From contig ADNK01003484.1 of the NCBI GenBank assembly GCA_000320545.1, positions 1 through 25,552 of the forward strand: a stretch of DNA of 25,552 nt, written 5' to 3'. The translations under genes and the position numbers were made by a program. Numbering within the stretch: position 1 is the first letter of the stretch; each line of letters opens with the position of its first letter. A model generated the notes under the pieces. It made no database searches. It saw nothing but the letters and a program-made list of their open reading frames with translations, and was not told where the DNA came from. Origin of the DNA: Bigelowiella natans CCMP2755. Taxonomy: Eukaryota; Cercozoa; Chlorarachniophyceae. Shown one piece after another: positions 1-9,085 of this stretch.

Positions 1-101
1 AATTTCCATTCCTCTTCCGTAATCTGCTTCTTATCGATTCTCCTCCTCCTGCTCCTCCTCCCCCTCTTCCTCCTACTATTCCATTCTCCGTGTTTGTAAA
101 G

Positions 102-181
102 ATCCCGTTCTCCAACCACCCTCTTTATCGCCTTCTGTGGGGGTGGATGGGCGCGCCCGAGGTATGTGCGTGTACGTGTGT

Positions 182-217
<36 letters not shown>

Positions 218-359
218 GTGTGTGCGTGTGTGTACGTGTGTGCGTATGTGTGTGTGTGTGTACGTGTGTGTGTGTGTGTAGAAATGCTGCTTTCACTATT
301 TGCATCCATTAACGACGATCGTGAAGCTTTGGGTATGATGATGTAATCAGATTGCTACA

Positions 360-391
<32 letters not shown>

Positions 392-1551
392 TGTTGTCTT
401 GTAACTTAGTCGTTCTCTCTCTCTTTCGTCCGTAGGTGTCATTGCTCAAGCTGTTTCAGGGACCTGTGATTCGAAAGTGAGTAGTAGAAGAAGAAGAAGA
501 TACGGAGGACCTCATTTTTACACTTTTCGAGCGACGCCATCAGCCATGTTACTTCTTCGCCGCCATCGTTAGTGTTTTTAGCATGAGAATCATAGTTGTT
601 GATGATGCTTTTGCTTCGCGTCGATTGTAGTCACCATCCTCTATGAACAACGAACTCCTACCCCCACCACCACCATCATCATCATCATCATCGTCATCAT
701 CATCGTCATCATCACCATCACCCCAGGTCATCGATGTATTCTCACGCCGTGCAAGAATCAATTGTTCCCCTCAAGATCTTAAAGGAGGTGAGTTTTTCAA
801 AAGCAGTGGATGTTGTGCGTGTGCGTCGTTGGCAGCTGTCTTAGCAATGGAAAGAAGTAGCTATATTCTCCACATACTCAAATTTGTACACTACTCGTAA
901 CCGTTACTAGAGATTGCATAGCCGGGGTGAATCTCCACTTCCTACAACATGATAGTAGAGTCGGCGATGTTATCGTCATCATCGTCATCATCATCACCAC
1001 CACCACCACTATCACCATCTTTTTGCTGCCGTCCTCTTGATGTCAGTCACGTCGCCATATCACACCTTACAAGCTGTTATTTCCATCTCATTCCCCCCCC
1101 CTCACCCCCCTTACATGATCCTTCTTGAATACTTCACTGTTGGTGTCATCACCAGGGCGTTGAGAAATTCGATGAGTGGTAATAGTAGTAGTAGTAATCA
1201 TAGTAGTAGTAGTAGTAGTAGGTGCAGTAGTAGTAGGATATGAGGAGTAGTAGTAGTGGTCATTATTACGACAAATCGATAAATCTACGGGTTCATTTAT
1301 GAAATCGATGCATAGCAGTAGCAGTAACAGTGGCAGTAGCAGCAGAAGTACTAGTAGTGGTAGTCGTTGCGGTGGTAAATCGATTCTTACGTTAAAACAA
1401 CAATACTCATCAACGCTACCACCACTTCTTCTTCTTCTTCTCCTAATACTGATGCCATCTCTGACCGCCACCTGTTAAGGTATGGAATCTACCCTCTGCT
1501 CATCTTTCCAGTAAGAGTATACGACAGGGGCGACTTATCTGGTAGTAAATC

Positions 1552-1589
<38 letters not shown>

Positions 1590-2366
1590 TTCTAGTGGTT
1601 TCATTCGCCTAATTGGTTTGCATCTCATATTGAACGATTGCGCTTCTTGGTGAGTTGATGTTGCATTCACCGATCTCTCTCCGGGGACGATGATGATGGC
1701 TGGGGGGTGGGGGTTGGATAGAGGAGGAGGAGGAGGAGGGCAATTCGCGCGCGCGCGAACACACACACACACATAAACACATAAACACGTAGGTATGCTT
1801 CGGCCACGAAAGGACCTTTTGAATAAAGGGAAGAACTATGGAATCTGGGTAGTAGTTTGTAGCAGTAGTAGTTGTAGTCGTAGCAGTTGTTGTTGTGTGT
1901 ACAATGATGAAGAGCTATCTTCCTCCTCCTTCACTTGTGGGATGTGGCGCGAGCATTGGATAATGACGATGATGATGATGATGATGATAAAATCTTGGGA
2001 GATTGTGTAATCGCTACATTTCTTGTCGTGATCGCAGTAATGTTCCTACTACTACTACTTTAGTTGTTGTTGCTGCTGCTGCCGCTGCTGCTGTTGTTCT
2101 TTTGTCTAAATCTTGGTCATTTTAGGTTGACATTGGAGCTTACGGAGTCCCCAGAGCTATTAAACAAGGAAAGGCCTGGTAAGAGTGACAGCAAATCATG
2201 AAGAATAAATTATTCAAAAAAATAAAATAAAACTATTATTAAAAAAATGATGACATTTACACTAAATAACAACAGCAGTAGCTGAGAGTATTTGCTGCCT
2301 CGCATTGCGGAGGGAGAATGAGAGATTATCAGAACGACACAACCATATGCTGCTACCACTTAATAG

Positions 2367-2397
<31 letters not shown>

Positions 2398-3210
2398 ATG
2401 ATGAGTGAGAAACACTGTGTAATTATTATTTATTTATCATTATCGTTCTATATAATGAAAACAGGTCAGCCAAAGAAACTGTCCGGGACATGGAACATTG
2501 GACTCGAAAGAATGGTGGATGGCAGGTGATATAGCCAGTAGACGATGGTGATGATGATGAGGAGGAGGGGGAGGGGGGGAGGGGGGGGTGCGTTGTAGTA
2601 TTGCATTTGGGAGAAAAGAGTATCGGATGACGTCGTCTTCGAGAGCCAAAAGCCCTCCTAGTTGACCGCATTTTCTCCGATTTTCGGAATGTGTGTTTCC
2701 AGGCTCTCTACACTGATATCTTCTGCACCGAGAAAGAGCTGAGGAGCATGTTTGACCATACTCTCCTTGAAAAGGTGGTGGGCGTTTGGGTGTGTGGGGG
2801 AGGGGAGGGGGGGGGGGGGGGGGGGGTTGCTTGCGCGTGTCCTTGTCGTAGCAGAGAGAAAATCGTGCTCTGGAAACGATTTCGATGTGGCTTAGATTGT
2901 TATGATTTGTGGGTGTTGATAGGCGAGGAAGAGACTGGGTTGCGAGAAGGCATTTGGAAGCGTATACTCCAAAGTCAGGCCTGAACCTGGTAACGATGCG
3001 ACTTGAAGACACGTGGGGATGGGGAGGAGGAGGAGAATAGCAGTTAGGATGTTGCCTTGTGATATCGAATCATTAATTACATTAGCTACGTGAAGTGAAG
3101 ATATTTGATATATAATCACTGAACCCCCACCCCTCCCACCATCAGGCCTACTAGATCTTTCCGACGTAATTCGGGACGAGCAAAAGGAGGAGGCAGCAAA
3201 GCGTGAGTAA
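102..3210 (+). CDS. DHCR24: Sterol delta-24 reductase, DHCR24/DWARF1 family (3' half; 5' end outside window)
   Basis: FAD-dependent reductase of the sterol side-chain delta-24 double bond, normally in the ER membrane. I read eleven exons: 102-161, 436-476, 727-787, 1156-1178, 1480-1541, 1793-1848, 2126-2178, 2465-2525, 2703-2774, 2923-2989 and 3146-3210. All use GT..AG and all phases close, giving 206 residues and a TAA stop. Landmarks that match the family in order are [91 protein letters not shown] and [17 protein letters not shown]. Vertebrate DHCR24 carries equivalents such as IDIGAYGEPR and LGCQDAFPEVYDK. The N-terminal FAD-binding domain lies upstream of the window. Exon 4 is only 23 nt. 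The exon 5 donor at 1541, not the GTAAGA at 1511, keeps the frame. The last intron (2990-3145) is needed because reading through 2990 stops early; splicing gives an acidic/basic tail ending KRE. Confidence 0.88.
162..435 (+). repeat. Intronic (GT)n and (AGT)10 microsatellites
   Basis: The first visible intron of the sterol reductase gene. An imperfect (GT)n tract runs from its donor to about 279, and a clean (AGT)10 tract fills 361-390. Apparent Cys/Val or His/Thr reading frames here are repeat artefacts. Confidence 0.95.
663..720 (+). repeat. Intronic (ATC)n/(CAC)n tract
   Basis: Trinucleotide repeat that occupies the end of the second intron right up to the CCCCAG acceptor at 726. Similar ATC/CAC tracts recur at 970-1015 in the next intron. 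Confidence 0.9.
1187..1588 (+). repeat. Scattered (AGT)n tracts in introns 4 and 5
   Basis: AGT repeats at about 1187-1245 (imperfect) and 1553-1588 (clean, about 12 units) lie in the introns either side of the exon at 1480-1541. More AGT repeats occur at 10289-10318. Confidence 0.9.
2801..2827 (+). repeat. Poly-G run in intron
   Basis: A nearly unbroken run of guanines inside the intron 2775-2922 of the sterol reductase gene, preceded by further G-rich sequence from 2777. It can form G-quadruplex structures in DNA or pre-mRNA. Confidence 0.9.
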
Positions 3211-3362
3211 TGACGCCAGGCGATTTTGATCCGAAAAGATCAGTCAATATCAACGCTTGCTACAGAAATAAATGGCAGCCTTCTGGCTATCGAGTAAAGA
3301 GCGAGGCGTCTACTATGCCTGATATATACCGTCACACTCATAAGCGGAGTGAAATTCGATCA

Positions 3363-3394
<32 letters not shown>

Positions 3395-4203
3395 CGTTAT
3401 ATTTATACATTACTAATTTTATTTTGTTGCGTGCACGAAGCGTGCGGCGATTGTTGAATGCCATGATGTACTAACACATACAATTTTTAGACGTGTACGA
3501 CAGCCTGCCCGCTATGAGCATGTGTGCAGTCCCAAATCTGACATTGCATCCCACGCATGCTTGCCCGTGGTTGGCGGTCACAGCTGCCTATCATGATGAC
3601 CTAATCGAGCAGGCATCGTTGTAGCGCAAGAGCGAGTTGCGGCGGTTGTTGCAAGACTGAGCGCCACATCGATGCCATGACAACTACAACTATAAAGCAT
3701 TGCATTTGGCCTTTGACTCGAATTTTTCTAAATGGATGCGTCTAGGCAAAATGTATGTTTCCCTTGTGGTCTATGAAGTGATGATGATGTCGCACCAATG
3801 ATGTGCACATGTCTAGATGTCTAGAATGACACTTGCTAGCCTGTACTGCATGGTGCACTGGGCCTGCTACAAGCAGGCATCATGCAACACGCCTAGATGT
3901 AACATAGACGCGACGCCCTCACACATATGTAAAGTACCACGCGACGCACATATACACACTGCGCAGCTGAATTTGCGTGCGATGCTGCCAGCATGTACAA
4001 ATGCATCGCAAGCACTCCACGTGCGTGTGACGCAGCATCATTTTTGACAGGACCAGGCAACAAAAAATGACTGACAAGGAATTCAAAGTGTAGGGTGTCA
4101 AAAATATTCTCAACCCAAAAACGTGCTTGAGCATGGGCAAGGATCTATCTAGAGCGGGGAACAAAAAAATGATCGAGGGAGAGAGCGAAGGAGTTATGTA
4201 TAT

Positions 4204-4267
<64 letters not shown>

Positions 4268-4463
4268 CTCTCGCGCGCGCGCTCTCATGTATTTATGTAG
4301 ATACGTACACACGCGCGCATGTGTACACGCGTGCACACTGACGCAAAACAAATATCTCTGTCTATGACACTCCTACTCTAAAAAAAAGAAAAAAGAAATA
4401 GTATGAGGCTCACAAGGTCCTTTTCAGGCAAATGAAACAACACACATAAAAATACACACAGAC

Positions 4464-4502
<39 letters not shown>

Positions 4503-4549
4503 GCTCACGCGCAACAAAACGCGCACGTACACATACATATTCATATTAC

Positions 4550-4632
<83 letters not shown>

Positions 4633-4640
4633 AATTTTCT
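3211..4640. other. Intergenic DNA with AT, GA and CA microsatellites; no gene seen
   Basis: Downstream of the sterol reductase stop. Contents: (AT)n at 3367-3394; a stretch at 3420-4170 rich in TGCA, GCATGC and CTAGA words without a convincing reading frame; (TA)n at about 4207-4263 followed by a short (CG)n; (CA)n at about 4466-4500; (TA)n at 4554-4583 followed by (GA)n to about 4629. Short frames here have no recognisable domain or splice logic. Confidence 0.8.
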
Positions 4641-5613
4641 TCTGTGAGGAGATTTGGAAGGTCCACTCAGGGCCGGGTATGAAGTCATAAGAGGATAATA
4701 TCCTGGGAGGTATAAAGGGAGCGAGAGCTACAAGACCTGCAAATTGTCATTTAAAATGAAGTATCAAGGTAGGAGGAATTGCTAACGACGAGGGTGTCGT
4801 ATCAGATGGTTCTCTAGACTGGATACGAAGTCGTAGGAGGATTTTACACTCTGTGAATGATTGAACAGTCTTCTTCAATCAAGGCTTTACACTTTTGAGA
4901 ATACAATCAATGGCTAACTGAAATTGCAGGCGGGGCGGTGTTGCCAATACTGCCTATTCAAGGAAAGAGATAATGAGAAGCAGGGTAAAGATGATGAGAA
5001 GCTTAATATCTATCGCCAGGATCGAAGTAGTTGTAGACAGGGTGGCTCAAAGCATACGAAGGGGGCAACAAGAATAGCACTGGTCCGTATGAAAGACGTG
5101 GGCATCTGTGGCAGTTACCCAACATCTCTTTCTCGGACAATTGTTGGAAATTTCTTGTTTAAAAATAGTAAATTGCATGGGATTTTCGCCTCTTTCTGAA
5201 ATCTTCTCAACAAGATTTCACTCTTCCTCGGATTTGCCCAATCCAATGGTGTTTTCGAAACTCACCACACCAGGCATGTGTCTTACATTGAAAACGGCCA
5301 TCTAAATTCAAGATGTAGTTACGAATATGGCACATTCCATGTCTTACCTTTTCTTGGATGCTAAGCCGCCGGAACCCAAGTGCGTAAGGTTTTTCCAGAC
5401 ATCGTCCACATTTTCTCAGAGTATGGCCATAAAACATTGTCGCAGCAACGTGATGGAATGTGATAATCTAAAATATCGATGTTTTTTGACATGGAGCAAG
5501 AGTTTTTCGCAACCCACGCGTGCAACAGCTTCTGCCATAACCCAAACAGCGAACATATCCTCAATCGGATTACCCCATAAAGCGAACATCATCCAGAGTG
5601 AACATTTAACTTC
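4641..5613. other. Decayed coding-like region upstream of the PB1 gene, possible piggyBac-type relic
   Basis: No intact gene. On the plus strand at about 4930-5110 a frame reads RCCQYC, then about 45 residues later a segment resembling TRxxCxxCKDVGLC, in which only the last cysteine remains (TRIALVRMKDVGIC). This spacing recalls the C-terminal cysteine-rich domain of piggyBac-type transposases, with two ligands lost. On the minus strand, frames at 5361-5600 and 5207-5437 are open and include an exon-like piece ending in a good AAG|GTAAGA donor near 5350, but I could not identify a family. A TATAAAG word at 4711 and two diverged copies of a 22-bp word (4675-4696 and 4821-4842) are also present. 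The region may hold the promoter or 5' UTR of the next gene. Confidence 0.3.
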
Positions 5614-7122
5614 ATGTCGAACCAGGAATCCACCACGCGTAGAGTCAAGGTCTCATTCAACGGAGACATCAGGAAGACGAAGCTTCCTGCCAGCAACTGT
5701 GGAGTCGATCAGGTAAGGACGGAACTTGAACGTCTTTTCGGCCCAAGCGCTGCTTATGGATCAAAGATCCGATACTCTGATGAGGATGGAGACATGGTCC
5801 TTATTTGCTCTGACGACGAGGTTGAAGATGCCTTCTGCCAAGCCAAAGAACAGGGCAAAACACTGAAGCTCTTCGTTGAGAATGTCAAGGTTGATCAGAA
5901 GATACCGCCGATTCAAAAGCCAACTGGGGAGGCAACTGAGAAATCATCGACTTCTCCTGAAGAATCTGGCAACTTTTCCTTCGTGTCAAACCCAAACGAA
6001 AAGAAGACCGAGCAAGTCAACAAGAGGAAGTTGGCATTTGAGGAGCAGCGCTTGAAAGATCGCCGTCATGAACGTCAGAAGAAGAAAGAAGAGCGTAAAA
6101 AGATGCGCGAAGAATCAAGAGAAGAGCACAAGCGTGGAGGCTGCCGATGGCGTGGAGGAGGCCATGAATGGCGCCGTCAATGGAGGGAGCAACGCAAGAA
6201 AGCAAAGCAAGACTTCTTTGAGGAGGTTAAAGGGTTTCTTGGAGACAAGAAAGTCATTCAAGCTTTACAAGAATCCCTTCCTATACTCGCAGATAAGCTC
6301 ATCAAGATGGAAGAAGATCTCAAATCAATGATAGATTCTGTTCTGGAAGTTCAGCAAGTCCTCAAGGAGCACCCGTTTGTGAAAAAGTTTCTTCCACTCT
6401 TCTACTCTGTCATCGGTTTCATTCCTCTGAAGGTTGTGGGGCCAATAATGCTCGATGTCGTACTTGATCTTCAGCGCCAATTTCAGCAGGGAAAGCTGGA
6501 CATTCCCATCCACTGCCTCATCAAACGTGTCATCCGCATGGTAAAGCGCAGTGCTAAACACAGTGCCCCTCAAGTTCACCATGGTGTCGTCTGCGATCAA
6601 TGCAATGAGGGAACTGGACCAATTGTTGGCAATCGTTGGAAGCTTGATGAGGCTGATTACGACCTTTGTGATAAGCACTATGCGAATCTCGATGAGGAAT
6701 CAAAGAAGATGTACCAAAAGGTTGAGCAACATTCCTGGCGTCCTCCCAGTGCCTTTGGCATTCCTGGCTTCCGTCCTGGACCATTTGCGTTCGCAAACAT
6801 GTTCATGAACATGTTTGGTGGTGGAAACGGTGGACGAGGGGGATTTGGCTGCGGACGTAGAGGTGGCTGGGGAGGAGTTCCATGCGGACGTGGACCCTCT
6901 CACCGTCACAATCATCACAATCATCATCAACGTGGAGCTTGGAATCAACCTGCCCATTCCCAAGGGCAGGGAGGACCTCGTAGTTATCATCAAGGTCCTC
7001 AATCTCACTGGTCATCTGCTCCATGGATGCAACAGCAGCAACAGAATGCTGCCGATGGATTTGACAAGGATGGCAACCAAGAAGACTGGAATGAGGTTGG
7101 CAAAGACGACGGGCCTATGTGA
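5614..7122 (+). CDS. PB1 and ZZ-finger protein, p62/NBR1-like (502 aa, single exon)
   Basis: Probable scaffold or selective-autophagy adaptor. Residues about 10-93 form a PB1 domain. It has basic residues in the first strand (RRVKVSFNG), expected of a type-B face, and an acidic OPCA motif (YSDEDGDMVLICSDDE, 54-69), so head-to-tail oligomerisation is plausible. Residues 130-200 are highly charged and probably helical; 200-320 is a helical domain I do not recognise. Residues 322-373 match the start of a ZZ finger (HHGVVCDQC ... DYDLCDKH), but the second cysteine pair is gone (KLDEAD). The tail is Gly/His/Gln-rich and low in complexity. Candidate LC3-interacting motifs are FSFV (121-124), after acidic residues, and WNEV (492-495) in QEDWNEVGKDD at the C-terminus. 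No UBA or NBR1 domain is visible. The start is the first ATG before PB1. It is intronless, unlike most neighbours. Confidence 0.82.
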   Translation: MSNQESTTRRVKVSFNGDIRKTKLPASNCGVDQVRTELERLFGPSAAYGSKIRYSDEDGDMVLICSDDEVEDAFCQAKEQGKTLKLFVENVKVDQKIPPIQKPTGEATEKSSTSPEESGNFSFVSNPNEKKTEQVNKRKLAFEEQRLKDRRHERQKKKEERKKMREESREEHKRGGCRWRGGGHEWRRQWREQRKKAKQDFFEEVKGFLGDKKVIQALQESLPILADKLIKMEEDLKSMIDSVLEVQQVLKEHPFVKKFLPLFYSVIGFIPLKVVGPIMLDVVLDLQRQFQQGKLDIPIHCLIKRVIRMVKRSAKHSAPQVHHGVVCDQCNEGTGPIVGNRWKLDEADYDLCDKHYANLDEESKKMYQKVEQHSWRPPSAFGIPGFRPGPFAFANMFMNMFGGGNGGRGGFGCGRRGGWGGVPCGRGPSHRHNHHNHHQRGAWNQPAHSQGQGGPRSYHQGPQSHWSSAPWMQQQQQNAADGFDKDGNQEDWNEVGKDDGPM

Positions 7123-7999
7123 ATCTGATTTCCATCCAGATTGCAGTGTTGATTGCTCCATTTTCCTCTCTTCACCGGTGATTTAAGATGATGGTTCGTA
7201 GTAGTCAAGCGAAGTAGCGCACGCTTCTACGCAATGCGCGTAGGTGGTGCGGCGAATTTTGAGCCTGTTTCCTGCAAACTGTGCACGGTTTGTGCATCAC
7301 TTGTGAAACATCATAATCAAAGCAACTCTGTAATTTCAACATCACCCACCTTAAGGCGTCTGCTGTTCTGTAATGCCACGCAATGCCACTGTGATGCGTG
7401 CACTGCTAGACTGCACATTAGATGTAAGCTAATTCCTGTTGCTTGTGTTTGCTTTTACTTTGGCAGACACGCTACGCGGTCCACCATGACACATGCCTGC
7501 ACGCGCATGCGAAGCTGCGCCGACATGCACGCTAGCACGTACACACAGATCGAGCATGCTAGCATGCAACCCTAGAGAACATTCGCTCATTTGCACATTT
7601 TCCACGTACTAGCTAGCTTTGTTGCGATGCACATCCTATGGAGTTTGTGCTGCACATCTCTAGATCTGCACTGTCTAGCTGTGTAGCTAGAGCCACAAAA
7701 TACCTACAATACTGCGAGTGATTGATATTTTGCCAAATCTAGAAATAGTGTAGTTCACTCTGTGTATAGCGAATGGCCTTGTTGCATGCATGCATACACA
7801 TGAAGAGCGCCTGATCATGATGCATTGCGCGCTGATCGCTAGATTGTATCACCAAGCCATTTATAGATATATGATTGCATATAGTACAAGCGTATGGCTA
7901 TTGTTAACGACCATATGTTGAATAATAATATGTTGACTAATAGATCAACGTTTGCAAACTCGAGGGCGGGTGCTGTGACCTAGCTAGCTAGGGTGAACA
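7123..7999. other. Convergent intergenic DNA, palindrome-rich; no gene seen
   Basis: Lies between the plus-strand PB1 gene and the minus-strand CSL4 gene, so both transcripts end here. It contains many short perfect palindromes, including GCATGCTAGCATGC at 7554-7567 and CCTAGCTAGCTAGG at 7979-7992, plus TGCATGCATGCA at about 7784. An open frame at 7234-7575 is Cys/His/Thr-rich but matches no domain. Confidence 0.75.
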
Positions 8000-9085
8000 T
8001 CATTTTGTCGATGAGGCTTGCCATTCGCGCCCTTGAGAATCTTCTGCTGTCTTTGCTACTTTCCTTGGTTCTTTTCTTCTTGTAATTGGGCATTGCATTT
8101 CTTTCCAACTCAGTGGTATCTGTTCGAGACAATACGCCAAACACACGCACAAAATATAAAGACAACATACGGGCTTCGTGATTACACACAACTTATCCTT
8201 CCGTATATGTGCTATACGTACCATAGTGTGTCCTGCAGCACTGTCTGCCTTGATTACACCAAGATGATTCTTGGCAGTGGAAAGATAGTATGACTTCGAA
8301 TCGCCAAGTGATTGTACCTAATACAATAAGTAGGTTGAAATGAATTGTTCCGATATAGGCCGATAAATATCTGAGATATGAATGAAGCACTCCTATGCCT
8401 TTCTAGAAAGCATCAGAAGTTGTAGCAGCGTACATCACCCTTATCTCCTTAGCTCTGTCTTATCTTCCCCTCCTTCTCCTCCCCCTCCCAACCATAGATC
8501 GCCAAATACCCACCTCAGCGCGGACTATATCTCCGGGTCGGTAGCTTTGATACATCTATGGTATTTCATAAACGTTGAAGTCTTCAATTCATTTGTAACA
8601 CGGCAACATTTATTAGTTGAAGTTTTGTTAGGGAAAACTATTAAAGGTAGGAAGCACCTGCACCGCGTCGACGTCAAACGCTCTTACATCCTTTGTCCGT
8701 ATTATTCCAGGGAACGTATCGCTGTGAATAAGACCATGAAGGGAAATATCAAGTACGCACGTAGAAAACATGTTTTTGGGTAGTACCGCAGCATCTTCCC
8801 CTCGGTGAAAAGAATTTCCAGCTGGGCGCTTCGAGCATTGACCTTGGCAACTCGGGCAGTAACAACGTCACCCACATCCGGCAGCACCGTAGCTTTTCTC
8901 TCTCGGGCTCGAATGACATCTACGCGTACTCTCCCCTCCCTCTTGTCACCTACTCTCTTGAATCCAACAATGCTAGAGTATACTACATCTCCGAGTACGT
9001 AAGTTCCATCACCAGGAATGACTTCCTTCAGCTTTCCCACTCGATCGCCCGGGATAGCAACAGCATCTCCACCAGCTTCCTTCAT
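8000..9085 (-). CDS. CSL4: Exosome complex cap subunit CSL4 (EXOSC1), five exons
   Basis: S1-domain cap subunit of the RNA exosome, which helps route RNA to the 3'-5' nuclease core in nucleus and cytoplasm. On the minus strand the exons are 9085-8787, 8721-8658, 8555-8514, 8317-8222 and 8119-8000. All junctions are GT..AG and in phase, giving 206 residues (human about 195). Exon 1 holds the N-terminal barrel: AIPGDRVGKL, GDGTYVLGDVVYSSIVGFKR, then VLPDVGDVVTARVAKVNARS, the start of S1. Exon 2 reads DTFPGIIRTKDVRAFDVD. Exon 3 is 42 nt and reads MYQSYRPGDIVRAE. Exon 4 reads VQSLGDSKSYYLSTAKNHLG. Exon 5 carries the signature C-terminus PLSWKEMQCPITRRKEPRKV. The start ATG at 9085 gives a family-typical N-terminus; a 5' UTR intron upstream is possible. 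The gene converges on the PB1 gene. Confidence 0.93.

Noticed and set aside
90-346. Plus-strand and minus-strand Cys/Val and His/Thr frames
   Set aside because: They run through the (GT)n repeat. Only the 102-161 part is coding, as an exon of the sterol reductase.
2440-3012. 190-residue minus-strand frame rich in proline and histidine
   Set aside because: It is antisense to sterol reductase exons and its length comes from C/G runs.
7234-7575. Cys-rich 113-residue plus-strand frame
   Set aside because: No domain or splice structure. It lies in palindrome-rich intergenic DNA between two convergent genes.
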